A DNA stretch of 64,000 nucleotides from Anseranas semipalmata (lineage: Eukaryota; Chordata; Aves; Anseriformes; Anseranatidae): contig VXAA01006465.1 in the NCBI GenBank assembly GCA_013399115.1, positions 62,001-126,000 of the forward strand. The letters are read 5' to 3'. A model generated the notes under the pieces. That model did not search any database. It was given only the letters and a program-made list of their open reading frames with translations, and had not been told where the DNA came from. Positions 37,140 through 49,710 of the stretch are shown in pieces. Within the stretch, counting starts at the first letter, position 1, and the number at the start of each line of letters is the position of its first letter. A program made the position numbers and the translations under genes.

Positions 37140-39700
37140 AGAGAGTGGGGGGAAATATGGGCAATACTTTCCCAGTGTTGAAGGCTGCAGCACTTTGAAA
37201 TAATAAACCATTCTTTCTGACTTCAAAGTAATTTTATAGACATATTTAAAGAACACTGAGAGTTTGTCTACTGCTTTTGTGAGTTTTATACTAAGTCAGA
37301 AAAAAAGACACTTTGAAAAGCGGTTTTTATTCATTATTGTTTGAATAAAAACAAGCAAAAACTGTAGACCATGACCAGCATCAGAGCCTCACTGTGTGCT
37401 CCGTGCTGAGCATTGCTAGGAAAGGGATAGTTTGTGGCCGAGAAGGTACAATTGGATATTTCAGGCAGAAAATGTTTTCTCATTCTTCTCCCCTGTTTTG
37501 CAAGCAGGATATTGTCATGCACAGATGTACAACCTCCTACTTCAGTATCTCATTACCAATGGAGAACGGGTTTCAGAGGGAATTTAGCCAAAGTCACAAT
37601 GGCAAGCTTACTGCAGAGACAGGAACTGGATGCAGATTCTCACCAGATGCAATGTACCCACTCCAGTACTGTGGTTAGAGTGCCAAGTTTACCTTTCTGA
37701 CATGCACATTGACTTGGCTATAACTTCCTTGAGCATCTTGCCTGCTGCTGGATTTTTCCTTCAGCTTGTTTGATTTTATTGGCAAACTTGTTTGATCCCC
37801 TTCTCAAGCAGATATTGCTGATGCTACCCTTTCTCTTGGAAAAGTTTGGAGAAGTTATGTCTAGTGCTATTAGCACTGCAGGAAACATTCCAATTGATTT
37901 ATCAATCGTGCTGTAAAATGAACTATGCAACTGCTGTATTTTTATTGCAGAAGTGACACAGACAAATTTTGTCACAAGATTCGCTCAATAGCTGTTTCAC
38001 CAGGAACTAGGAGCGCCTTTCAAGAGGGAGTACCTCTCAGTTATGGATATCTTGTCTTCTTTTTAGTTTTCTTGTCACAAAAAATATATAGTAACTACTG
38101 TCTTGCATGAAATTGTTAGTGACTGAGCCTTTCTGACCTGCATGGAAGAAGTACAGAAAGAGCTGAGGGAACAGAGGATGGGTTAGCAAGTCAGTGCCCC
38201 CAAGTTGCTTCGGTGCTGTTGAAGGGAAAGGTGAGTTCTGGTGGAAAGTAGCACTGCTGGTATGACTTTGTGGGTACAGGGGTGGAAACAGCTGTTCACA
38301 CCCATTGTCTGCATATTAAACATTGTCAGTGTTCGCTCTATGGTCTCCATCTCCTTGGGGATCTGTACCCAATGTAGAAAGGTCTACAAACAAACAAGCA
38401 AAAACAAACAAACAAGCGAACAAAAATTTTAAAAGAAATGAATTATGTAGGTAGACTTAAAGAGAATACACAGGGACTTGCAGCTTCTCTGGAAAATGTC
38501 TATTGGTGCACAGATTGGAGAATAGTGGAAAACTCTGCACATGTATGCAAGTGTCATTTTTTTTACACAGAATATGAAGGTGCGAGTTGCATCTTCTATT
38601 TACATTGCACGTGCATGAGTGGATGTTTTATATTTAATACATCCTCATGTGTCTGTGCTTTCTGTGTATGCTGCATGTAGCTGACAGGGCAGGTGGTTTC
38701 CATGTGTGCCCCGGGTACTTGAACGTGTATCTTCTATACACAATACCTGGTCTTCATCACTATGGAATCAGGATTCCTGGGGAGGCTATTACTGAGCTTT
38801 CTGGGTGAGACCCTGTCATGATAGATAACAGTGATGTTCCTCCGAAGTCAATGTACTGGCACTGATTTCAGGTTTGACCTCTTCTTGCTTATATATTCCT
38901 TTGTGGAAATGTTTCTATCACTAATGTACCCTAATGTACCACACTAACTGCCTGCCAGATATATTGGGATAGGTTACCAACGAGCTTATTTCATGGCTGC
39001 TTTTAGAAAACACATTTCTCAGACTACTTTTGATTACCTTTGTTCTCGCTTTTCTGGCGGATTGTGCTTTTGATGTGTTTGTAATCATGTATTATTTCTT
39101 AAAGGAAGCATTTGAAATCTCCTTCTGTTTCTAAGGCAAGCTGTCAGCTCTAGGACTGTTACCAGCCTGGTACTCTTGCTTTGCATAGATTTAATTTAAA
39201 GGGCAATTACTTTTATCTTTCTTTGTGTTTTGTCGTTGTTGCTGCTGTTTTTCCTTTTTTTGGGTGTCCTTCCTTCCCAGTACCAGGAGCTTTGTTCTCT
39301 GATTAGTATCCTGATTGGCAGATAATGGAATTGAACCACAGTCCCTTAAGTGCAAGAGCTTGCTCATTACCCATTGCATCTGGCTGTATTTCGTAGTATT
39401 ATAAAGAGATTTTATTTTGCCTGGGTAAAAAGAGCCAGTAATTGAATTCATGCTAAAATATTTATTTTCCTATCTATCCTATCCAACACTAGCAGATGGC
39501 TGATAGGCACATGGTGCTTAAAACTTTGAATGAGATTTGTAATGTTATTTAAAAAAAAAAAAAACTGGATGGCTTTTGATTCAGCCTTGATACAAAGTGG
39601 AAGATTTCTTGGTATTATCTAGTTTGAATTCTAAATTAACTGGGACGAGCCCAAGTGAGAATAAAGAACTGGAAAGGTTCACTTTTCTTTTTTCTTTTTT
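37140..39700. other. Unique noncoding sequence
   Basis: No gene. It holds the AAAC-type repeat at 38386, an exact 10-bp tandem duplication CTAATGTACC (38921-38940), A14 at 39551-39564, and two short AT-rich segments (39030-39130, 39350-39480) that could be conserved but are unproven. Confidence 0.5.
38386..38426. repeat. A-rich (AAAC)n simple repeat
   Basis: AAACAAACAAGCAAAAACAA and further AAAC/AAGC units. Confidence 0.9.
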
Positions 39701-39709
39701 TTTTTTTCA

Positions 39710-39736
39710 NNNNNNNNNNNNNNNNNNNNNNNNNNN
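39710..39736. other. Assembly gap (27 N) at poly(T) edge
   Basis: Twenty-seven N bases directly after a T-rich run (TTTTCTTTTTTCTTTTTTTT and on, 39682-39708). Homopolymer or T-rich dropout is the likely cause. The missing length cannot be judged from the sequence. Confidence 0.97.
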
Positions 39737-39739
39737 TGC

Positions 39740-40880
39740 TAAAGCCAGTTGGGAGTGTTACAGTAATCTTGTCAGATGACTTGAATATCACAATTTCATC
39801 CAGAGATTCCTCTGTCGAAGCATCTTTCATGTTTGATTCGGTGTAGCTGTGAGTTTTGCTGCAGGCCTCCTGGACAGTTTCTTGACACTTGGACACATAT
39901 AGGCAGTGTATTTCAGTGGATTCTTGACATCAATAACTAAACCCACCAGTGTAAAGATGGTTTGCAAATGAGTAGAGCTAGTTACTTCCTTAGAGCAAAA
40001 CTGTAAAGTTTTTTATAATGGAAAGCACTCAAGGGCCGTATAGGGAGTTTAGATACGTTTCTAGCGTTCAGATGCCCTAGCACCAGCAGAGCACTTGGAG
40101 CAAATTTAGAGCACAATGAAGCACCAAGGTTGAAGCAGCTGCAAGAACAAGGACACTGGACAACCTCTGCATGCTATCTGACTTGGTGACTAAAACTCTT
40201 CTTCCTCCGCTTCCTTTTGTGGAATATTTTGTGTAGTGTTGCCTCTCCATTGCCAAGAAGCATGAAGAAAGGCTTACTCTGGGGCCGTGCACTCTAAGAG
40301 TCGTGCAGTCTTGCCGTGGAGGTGGAAGCAGAGAGAGTGGAACACTGTCCTCGTCACTGTTACTCAGTGGGGTGTCCCAGGGCCACACAAAATAGTGAAA
40401 CTCCAAATAAAAGAGATCCTGAGAAGTCTAAGCGTATCCTGCTCTGTGTGAATTTGGCTGAGGTGTCTCACTAATTCTACCATGAGATTGACTTTTATGC
40501 CCTAGTTTTACTCTAAAGAACAGAACTGGCATTTTTGTTACTTCTGGCAGGCTGGAAATCGTGGTTACTCCAAATGGAAGGACAGTGGTGGAATCAGCTC
40601 TGGAGCAGAGTTTTTTCAGGCAGCTGAGGACATAGCATAAAAATACAATGGAGCTGTGTCAGATTGGTCCAAAAGTCTGGACTGCAGATGCTTGAGGAGG
40701 GAGTTTAACAAACATACTATGTTTTGAACGATCTGCCCCGCCTTCTGGCAGTCTCTGGATAATGGGCTGCCTAGATCAGAGGTTGCAACCGGACTGCTGT
40801 ACCTGAGAGACCTGGACTCCAGGAATTCAGCTAATCCAGTTTTTAATCTGTTTATTTTTTCAGCTTCTGTAATGTCCCTT
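39740..40880. other. Unique noncoding sequence
   Basis: Contains a 109-codon minus-strand ORF (40077-40406) with no recognised similarity. Nothing else can be supported up to the old CR1 relic. Confidence 0.5.
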
Positions 40881-40884
40881 TGAG

Positions 40885-41285
40885 TTTCACAAGCCAGTTA
40901 TGCAGTGTGTTCAAGAGTACCTCTTGTTTCTCCTAAACTTGCTACACCATTGTTTCCCTGGATGCCTCAATCTCACTGATAGGAAAAGCAGCAAACAATA
41001 GCTTCATATTCATCTTCCCCACTCGTGATCCTACAGACCTCCATTAAAATAATCCCTCTACCACCTCCTTTCCAAACTCAACTGTATCTATAGAGTCTCC
41101 TCTTAAAGCAATGACTTGATTATTTTTGACACCCCTCTTTTCTAGTCTGTATTCTTCTTGAGATGAAATGATAAGAACTGTGCTTGGAGCCTTGATGCCA
41201 GTGCACCAGGAACATAGATGGAGATGTAATAAGAATGCTACAGGTGAGGGCATCCAAAAATATTTTTCCAATGAATAAACACATA
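40885..41285 (-). mobile_element. Ancient CR1-clade LINE relic (3' half of ORF2)
   Basis: The plus strand is antisense to an old amniote CR1-type LINE. CATCTTCCCCACTCGTGATC and CTACAGACCTCCATTAAAAT correspond to 'ctttctccacaccattcatgattttatagacctctatcatat'. CTCTTTTCTAGTCTGTATTC, TTCTTGAGATGAAATGATAA, GAACTGTGCTTGGAGCCTTG and AACATAGATGGAGATGTAAT follow the same order as 'ttccaat..ctttttgagatggggtgaccagaactgcacacagtattc' and 'atttatatagtggcattatgatat'. Order and spacing hold over ~400 bp, so the call is good despite heavy divergence. It is inactive and full of stops. Confidence 0.68.
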
Positions 41286-41719
41286 CTTTAGAAACAGTAA
41301 TCCCTGTTTGGGGATGGCTACTTACAGAGTCGAAAGGTCATCTTGGGAGATCTGAAATAACACAACTTTCTTATATTGTAGGTAAAGAAATATTAAATGT
41401 ACAAAATAAAGGATGTTCTGAACTGCCTTTAAACTCCTTGTACTCAGATCAAGAAGCCCCAAAACTATTAAATACTTGAGTCAGTTATTAGGGACAGCTT
41501 TTTTATCTGCCATATCTTGACTTAAATTGAATGTGTCATATGGCATTAAGCAAAATGTGAGTTGTATCTTGCAAGACAGCATAACTCATAAATAGTGTAG
41601 CCATGATCCAGTTGATGGCTTACTTATAACCAGATGAATCTAATATCCTGCTTAGCTGTAGGGTATGTGATTTTTGTATATACTCCACACTCTTGTAATT
41701 GTTTGTTGTAGAAGATGGT

Positions 41720-42110
41720 GGATTTGCCAGTTGCCATGAACTCATTTTTTGCCTTAATGCCTTAATATAGATGAATATATTTTTAAGCGTTCTTTGAAAT
41801 GTCTCTTATATTTTAGCAGTTTTCTGAATATAATTTTCCCATGGCAGAGAGAATCTGTGGAGAAAATGACTACAGGCCAAAATATTTATTGAATTACAGA
41901 CTATTTATCACTGAGTTTATTTAAAAAGATCCATATGAGGCTTCAGATTTTTTGGCCAGAGATATACAACTAGATATGAAATTTCTTGTAAAGTAAACTA
42001 CATCATAACAAATGTCTTTATTGAAATTCGCCCAGAAAGATGTAAAGGAGAATGCCAGGAAAAAAATATATTCTAACCTTAGTCTTATTTCTCAGTCAGG
42101 AGAGGAGACA
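41720..42110. promoter_or_regulatory. Candidate conserved noncoding element
   Basis: AT-rich and transposon-free, with motifs such as TTGAATTACAGACTATTTAT (near 41891) and AAATATTTATTGAATTACAG. There are few homopolymer runs and no ORFs. Similar texture to the other candidate blocks; unverified. Confidence 0.25.
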
Positions 42111-42119
42111 AAAAGTGCG

Positions 42120-43725
42120 TTTCAGAAGTAGTGGAAAGGATTAATATGAAAAGTAACATTACGTCCATGTATATATATTTGATCTGAAATGCTTATTCAT
42201 TCAAGAAATCAAAAAATAATTGTAACTTCTAGTTATTTGACACACATCTAAACAAAGCACTGGATATTGTAGAAATAATCCCATGAAATAGAAATAATAG
42301 TAATATTGTAGTTTTTCATATCTCAAAATAACAAATCTGAAAATATTCTGATCAGTTCATAGGCTTTTCATAAGTAACAGCATTAGCTAACATTAGAAAC
42401 TGTTTTGTGGTTTATTACTAGGGCAGCTTTTATAAATGTCGTTAGAAATAAATCACCAAAACCATTTACTTGTCTTGAAAGTGGCAGAAAGGAATAACTG
42501 ACAAAAAAATAGGAAGGTGTGCTTTAGACAACTTAACGATGTTTCAGAGAATGCCTTTACCATTAAAAAGCCATGGGAATCTCAAAGTTCTGATATAAAC
42601 TACCATCAGTGCGTTGTTGTTTTTTTTTTAATTATTTTTAAAAGAAAAGCACTTGCAGTTAAATGTAGTGTAAAGTTGCACGCATGTGCAGACACAAATA
42701 GGAAGCATTTAAAATATGGAAGAGAATTCTGTCTTCCAAAGATAAGATTCCAGCTAATCTTAGCTTCCAGCTTGGCTTCTGGATACACCACAGCCCCTTA
42801 TGTCAATAGGACCATGTAAAAACACCTTCCAGGTGAGTGTGAATTCCTGGATGCCTACCTTACCCTTATTTGGGTGTAACACCTATCAGTCAATGACATA
42901 TATCAATGTTGGAAAAAGTGATACTGTATAGTTCATTTCTGTGCTAGAGAGAAAACCTGGAAAGCCTGGGGCTGGGAATTAGAAGTACCCACGGTGGGTT
43001 TCTCCTTTCACTTGCCCTTTTTACAACAAAGCATCCCCACATAAAACAAAACAAGAGGCCACCCTCTGCCCATTCCTCATGTAGAACATCCTTGCTCCTT
43101 GATTAATGGCACGTTTCCCTTTGATTTATAACCATGCCTTGATTCAGGTGGCATCAGAATAGTAAGGAAAAAAAATGAGAGTGAGGTTTATTAACAGGGA
43201 AACTGCATAGCACTGGCCTGCTATAAGCCACGCTGCGCGATTGGATTGAGACTGAGCTCTGCCCTTGTTGGGTTTTTCTGGTACAGCCTGGGTTTTGTGT
43301 CTCTCCTGGTGGGGAGAGGAAAGGGGCTGATATCCACATGGGGTGCAAACCCATTTCCTCTTTTCTTGCTGCTCTTAGCTGCAGCCTTGGACCATACACA
43401 GCCCTACAGCCAGCTTAGAGACAGGAACTCCTTCTGTGTGGCACAGGATACATTTTTAAGTGTTAACAAAAGAAAGCATGACAAAGAAGGCGAAAACAAC
43501 AGTGGGAAAGAGGTAGGTTTTACCTCGGAAAGAAGGAGCTGCTTCAAATAGTATTTTGATCCCATTTTTGCCCAGACTCATGGGAGAAGGGCAGTAGCTG
43601 TCTGATCCTTCTCAAATTGCCTGGTGATAGTTTCACTGTTAAGGAGGCCCAGGCTTTTTTTAATGTCTGATAAGTCTTTCATGTATTTATTTATTTATCC
43701 GTTTGGTGTAATTAGTTACCTAGAA
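42120..43725. other. Unique noncoding sequence
   Basis: No gene recognised. A perfect consensus donor-like CAG|GTGAGT lies at 42830-42838 with a T-rich acceptor-like tract near 42620-42645, but the intervening sequence has no sustained coding frame. A short ATTT repeat lies at 43683-43697. Confidence 0.5.
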
Positions 43726-43729
43726 AACA

Positions 43730-43960
43730 TTTAAAATCTGATATAATGACATGAGCAGCTGGCTTCATGCAGTTGAACTGTCTGCCTTTCTAAAGTTATA
43801 GCAGCAAGCGTGGCAGAGGACACGAGAAGCAGACAAGGCTGACAGCGCCAACTGCAGCTGGAAATGTTGCTTGCGCTGCTCTGCAGCCGATTGCCAGTGG
43901 AGACCGGTATTAGCAATTATGTATGGGCACGGCTGTCATTTGTAATGACAGCTTTAGCCT
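43730..43960. promoter_or_regulatory. Candidate regulatory block with palindrome
   Basis: A compact block with GCAATTATG and GGTATTAGCAATTATGTATG homeodomain-like sites. It ends in an exact 9-bp inverted repeat: GCTGTCATT (43932-43940), TGT spacer, AATGACAGC (43944-43952). Each arm contains TGACAG, the core recognised by MEIS/TGIF-type TALE homeodomain proteins, arranged divergently. CpG content is higher than in the surroundings. A regulatory role is inferred, not shown. Confidence 0.35.
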
Positions 43961-44132
43961 TGTGCTTTGCTTGCACTTAGCTAGACGTTTCCTTGCTATG
44001 GCAAGCAGGTTTTGTGCTTGTCACTGGTGTCCGCGTTATCTGTAGAAAAAAGCTTGGGAACAGGTCTGGGGGTGCCTTGTGGAGCCCCTGTGCTTTGTCA
44101 TCCGCAGGCAGGCCCAATGCCTTAAGAGTTTT

Positions 44133-44168
44133 AGGACAGCTATTTGGACAGCTAATAGGACAGCTATT
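44133..44168. repeat. 12-bp unit tandem repeat, three copies
   Basis: Units AGGACAGCTATT, TGGACAGCTAAT and AGGACAGCTATT in direct succession; the third equals the first exactly. The unit includes the GACAGCT core. Confidence 0.93.
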
Positions 44169-44309
44169 TGCACTGGTGCTGGGGTCCCCAGCGTTCCAGA
44201 GAGTTTGCAGGTGTAGCATTAGGTGCCTATGTGGGAATTACAGACTTGGAAAATCTAAAACTGATAGTTTTGGGAACAGATCTGGTTATAATGTATTTTA
44301 ACCAGAATG

Positions 44310-45000
44310 AACTTAGCTGCTTATAATTTTCTTGGCTGAACTGAGAGGAAATAAGGCCAGAATAAGAGAGGAGAACAGGATTGGTTATTCACTGTTGCTA
44401 GTGTCGTTACTGCTGGTCTCAATTATGTTGGGTAGTGTTTTGATGCTCCAGAGGTAAATGCAAAACAGTAACGACTCTGACCCTGTGTTTCTTCCTGTTT
44501 GGAGATTACTCAGACCCACAAAATACTTTTAACATCAAATTATTCTTTTTTCATATGTGAATTCATTGTACGAAAAGAAGTGTGTTTATATACAACTTTG
44601 TGCCTTATTTATGATCTTTGCATTTCAGTCGAGTGTGTTTATTTTCATTATTTTTCTTAAAATACATGAAATCTGCAAAGTAACAAAGAAGGACACATGC
44701 CAAAAGTTTGCCTTCAATGCTTTTTTAGCTGGTGTTAATTTTTCAGCCGTTATTCAAGCAGCTGGCCAGGTCAGCAGAGTTCAAACACACTTCTTCTGTG
44801 CCACTTGCACTGAGTCTGCCACGAGGGAAGAGAATTCTGCAAATTATTAAGCATTTGGCAGTGCCTTCCAGTTGTGTTAGGTTATAACTGCATCAGTTGC
44901 ATGATTAAGAGGAAGTGACAGGTAAGCAAAATGAGAACAAAAGGCTCATGCTGTTAGAAGCAAATGTCACCGTGTCATACATACTGTATACCAATACTTT
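44310..45000. other. Unique noncoding sequence
   Basis: No gene, transposon or repeat that I can support. Confidence 0.5.
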
Positions 45001-45049
45001 CTCTAAACACACACACAAGAAAAAGAGGGAATGAGAGAGGGAACATCTA

Positions 45050-45150
45050 CATCATGTGTTAATATGTGTTTGTGTGTGTATACGCTATTTGTGTGTTGTA
45101 TACATTGACAGTACCTCATGTGTACATGGCTCTTTATGTGTGTGTAAACA
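45050..45150. repeat. Degenerate TG/TA-rich repeat
   Basis: Repeated TGTGTT, GTGTGTGTATAC and TGTGTGTAAAC strings, forming an imperfect TG-rich low-complexity zone. It causes a 145-codon minus-strand chance ORF (45003-45440). Confidence 0.7.
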
Positions 45151-45449
45151 AATGTGCCCATAGAATTGTGGCACAGGGAGTAACGGTGTGCTGGAGACAG
45201 AGCCATCGTATGGCCCATTGGTCTGTTTACTAGCCTGCAGTTTTCTGTATAGGCATTTTGGACTTTTTTTTTTTCAGTGAAATGGGTTTTGGAAAGGTAT
45301 TTATCAAATTTCTGAAGGTTTTGTTTCTCTTTTCTTACAACCTTTTGTGAATCCAAGTAAAATGAGGAGGTATTCCTTACTTCTAGTACTACCAGAAGTA
45401 TTAACTCTACAATGAGTAGAAATGACTGCATTTCTTTCATATCATTTCA

Positions 45450-48400
45450 TAACACTTTTTTTTTAAGTTGAAAGTTCTGCAAATAAAAGAGCTTTCATGA
45501 ATGTCCAGTGAGTGTGACACTTAGTTTTATAGATGTTAGTTTATAACGCAGGCAAGGCGATGGAGATATCTTAAGCTGGCAAAGCTGCCTCTCTCTGCTA
45601 AGAGTTAGCTGGCTGTGCTCACAACTTGGAGTGAATTTGAGAGACAGAAGCCTGCCAACCCATTTTTGGGTGCATGGAGAAAAGTGAAGTTGTGTGAAAG
45701 CCTGCACCCTGACTGACCAAAGTAAGCGTCTCCTTGTTATGCTGATCCATGGCTGGGGGAAACAGTGTGCTCTTCATCTGTTGTTTCAGAATCACTCATG
45801 CCAAGCCTACAGGCTGCTTTCAAAAAATATCCACTTGGCTGAGAGCCACAGGACATGCCATATTTTCAGTTGCAGAAGAGGCAGAAGGTTTACTGGAGAC
45901 CCCGCCGTTACCTTGCCAGGTGAGACTTGAGCTGAATGTGTAAGAGGGCAAACTGGTGCTGTTGGTTTCCTGCTTGTATCCCTCCTCCTGTACTTTGGGC
46001 TTTTTAATTAACTAGGAGAAAAGTGGTAGAACCTGGGTTTCAGCCCTCCAGTTACCCATGTATCCATGTCAGTATGGTTCCAAATAACGGCATGTGGGGT
46101 TGAGGGGAGAGTTCAGTTTATATTTTAAAAATATCAGCACATACAGATCTGCACATATGCATAGCATATATGAATGAAAGTGAAAACATGAAAAAGCACA
46201 GATTGCAAGTTGAGCATTGAAAGTAAAACAATGTCCAGGAGATAAGATCATCTTAAGTAACATTAATTCCCCTGTCTGTTTCTAACCAGTACTGTCATGC
46301 ACTGTTAATGGTCACATTCACAGAAGGAGTGGGCTTTAATATTCGAGATTCAAATGAGACACTCGTAAATCCTAAAGAAGAGTGTAATTTTGCATCCTGG
46401 AGATGCCCAAGTTAAGTAAATTCAGAAAATATATTGACTAGCCTGAGCCTGTCTCATCATATTTCCACAGGTATAAAATGAAAATGCCATTCAGCTTTCC
46501 TGCTACAATATATAAAAGTTAAATCTACGTATATCATTCACTCATAGGACCTTTGGAGGTAGATTTCCTGTGTTGGTAACAGTAGTCAAAAGCTTTACGT
46601 TGCTGATGGATAGGGCATTTTCATTTCTGCATATTTATAGTAATAAACCCACAGAAAGTCAGAGCGAACACCTCCCATTTTGCGACTACTTAACATGTGT
46701 GCAAACACTGGTGAGAACGGGCTGTTGCTTTTATTTCACTACCAAAAAATTATTTTCTTACAAATTTGCTTTTTCAATTTTCTTGTCATGTGACCAGAAA
46801 ATCAAGACTGATGAAATCTCAAGTGGCCAAGGAGAAAAATCTTCACTAATTTTATTAAAAAAGGAGAGATGACAGATGTTTAGTATTAGCATACCTGCCT
46901 GTGGATGGTTTAAAGCTAGCTCGAGTGCCTGACACAGAGGCACCAGAGCTGGTCAGCCAAGCTGTCAGGAATACATTTCTGGCTGCAGTTGAAGTTGGTA
47001 TCTGAGCTTCTCTTTATTTCACTGGAGCCAGTATTTCGCCCGGGTGTCTGACTCTGCAACTTCATATCTTGGGATGCTTTATTGATTAATATTGTACAAG
47101 CTATGTGTATCTTTTTTTTTTTTCTTTTTCTAGCAAGCATACCTGTACAAGTCAAATATTAATGCCTAGGGTATTCTGTAAATAGCATTCATAATCCCTC
47201 TCTGAAGCAACTTTCTGTGAAGCCATTTTCCACTCTGTTTCTCGGAGAAAAACAAATATATAACAGAACTCTGAAACTCCTTTCCAATATTTCATTTGCT
47301 GGCTTTCAAGCGTCATCCTGGGAGCAATGAGACAAGAAAAGAGTCTTTTCTTCCTTCAAGGTCTGCAGTGAACAGTGTAAAGCCATGCACAATGGATTTG
47401 GAAGAAGTTTTATATATTATGACAAGCGAGTGCATCTCCAGGGTACTCTGCTGTTGTGGAATGTAGTTATAAGCCAAACCATCCATTAAGTCACTGAATG
47501 TGGTAAAATTTCTCAGGTTCTTAGAGATGAAAAGCACGTGAAGAGACACTCTTGACTCAGTTCTTATGAATGCGATGAAGTAAGGTTATCAGCCTAAATT
47601 GTCCCTATTAATCAACAGTGTAGCCTTGCAATGATAGCCCCTGTGAATCTGTGGAGCTTTGGGACTGAGTTGGGTGGAAGGAGTCTGACTGACAGTTTTA
47701 GGGTCATGGGGAGGTGTTCACATGGTTAGGAAACGCTTGATTATGATACTGTTTCTACATGGAGAGAGAAAGGGTTTTTATTTACTTGTTTGTTTGCCCC
47801 TACCTCCCCCTCCCCAGTTTTCATCTTACTAAGTCCTGAAATTCAGCCTTTCAGAATTTGTCACGTCAACCAAGGGAGGGCATGGCTCTCCGGCAGTATT
47901 ATTTGTATCATGCCAAAAATGATTTAGCTTTGGTGTACCTGCAGTGATGTACATCCTCACGTTCATACATCCATACCTTCACCTTAACTTCCAATAGACT
48001 GATAAAGACACATAAAATGAGGAGAATGAGCCACCTTCTCACTGATAATCAGAGGCCAATACTGCTTTCAGTACTTTTACTTACAATGCCTGTCATCCAA
48101 GGGATAGCAAGTACTTTTTTTAATATATATTTTTTTAATTTCTTGTCAGTGTTTGTGTACTTGTCTGGGTACTTTTCATACCTGTGATCTACTGTCTAGA
48201 TTATGTCCTTGACTTCAGAAGTTGTCTTTTGTTAATTAGCTTTCATAGGAAAGGGAAAATTTTCATAAAAAGATTGCAAAGTTAATTAAGGATGAGAAAC
48301 AAAATAAAAAGAAATTGCAACAGCCTAACTAAGGAGACAGAAAAGACATGCCATGCAAAAACAGTATCAAAAAATATGAGAATTCTTAGCAAAAGTGCAT

Positions 48401-49690
48401 TTCAGTAATTAAAATGGCTCGCCATTAAACCACATCTCTGGAAAATTTTAAAATAGGCAGCATGAAAAAAAAAAAAAAAATGTGGAGGGGATTATTTCTC
48501 TACTGGGCAGATCTTCATTATAAGGAATCTTTTCTGTGTGCATTTATGTCCAGTGTCTTTCCAGAAGGATTCAGTAATTCCTGTCCTGGCAAAATTTGCT
48601 ATTTGGTTTTGGGTACTCTTGGAGAGAGGTGAAAGAGTTAAAACAAAGAAACAATACAGTCAAGTATTTGGAGTTAATAACACCAGAAAATGGGAGGCTG
48701 CTAAACTCCGTGCCCAAACCTTAATCTTGGTGAGAGGCAAGACTTGGAGGTCACTTTTGCTTACTACTAGTTTTTATACTAAATAGTCTACACTGGGAGC
48801 TATAGAAGGAGATAGCAAAAAAGTATGCAAGGCAGGGACTGGAGGTAAATCCCACTGTGTCTCATGTGACATTGCTGCAAGACATGATCTGCAGTAGTAA
48901 AATGGCCTGCAGATGCCATAACTTGCTTCAGCACATGACATCCAATTTTGCAAGGTCTAATGACAGGCACAGAATTAACTTGGGCTGCTGCTATAGGCAT
49001 TCCTGGGAGCTGCTTACAAGTTCCAGCAGCATGTCAAGATGTTTGCCTCATCTTTTTAAAAAGTGAAATAGCCATCAGCATTGGCATTTGAAAGAGCATT
49101 AATAAATTCAGGTAGAAACTGAACTGCCATTTCAGTATTTTCCCTTGTATCCAAAGTTAAATGTTACTTACTGTTTGTTTATTTATTTATTACTGAATTC
49201 TAGTGTCAAGTCACTGAAGACGGGGAGTATATAGTATATGCATAAGATTTTTATAGACATTCATTAGGGTTCTCTTTAAATGAACACAAAAACAATGGAG
49301 TTAATTTTGGTAACCAATCACATGTTTCTGTGGTCAGATGTTTCTGTTATCTTTAAAATTCTATAGGTGGGATCTAGTTCTCTTAAACTCTGTGGTGTGA
49401 CTCAGAAGTCCTATGAAGTTATTTTGTTTTCAGTTTTACAGGGCTGTTCTGTAAAGTGTTACATTTAAGAGATGAATGCTTTGGAGAAGATCTTATCCTC
49501 AGGTAACTGTTCCCATCAGTGCAATTACTGTTTTCTATATAGCACTCATGTATAATTTTCTCTTCTGATCTGATTTTTTTTTTTAAACAAAAACTCAAGT
49601 CTCTTTTCCTAAAGAATAGTGCAAAGTAATCCAAAAGAAGGCCTCACGATACTTTTTTGCATCCACTGTAATGAATCCTGATTAGGAACC
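45450..49690. other. Unique noncoding sequence
   Basis: No gene recognised. It includes the exon-like 45790-45919 segment discussed in the findings, a possible but weak MIR-like fragment near 46440-46490, a T-rich run at 47110-47131, and A16 at 48465-48480. Confidence 0.5.
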
Positions 49691-49710
49691 TGTGCAATGA
49701 TGTTATCCTG

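Noticed and set aside
39307..39321. 15-mer TATCCTGATTGGCAG shared with 49704-49718
   Set aside because: A few shared 15-mers are expected by chance in 64 kb, and the flanks do not align.
42646..42832. Exon-like interval before a perfect CAG|GTGAGT donor
   Set aside because: No open frame carries through to the donor, the acceptor is only a T-rich run, and about one such donor per strand is expected by chance here.
45003..45440. 145-codon minus-strand ORF
   Set aside because: It depends on a TG-rich low-complexity stretch that lacks stops in that frame; the translation is not recognisable.
46440..46490. Possible MIR-like phrase (TAGCCTGAGCCTGTCTCATC then GGTATAAAATGAAAATG)
   Set aside because: One diffuse match without the tRNA-like head or the rest of the core.
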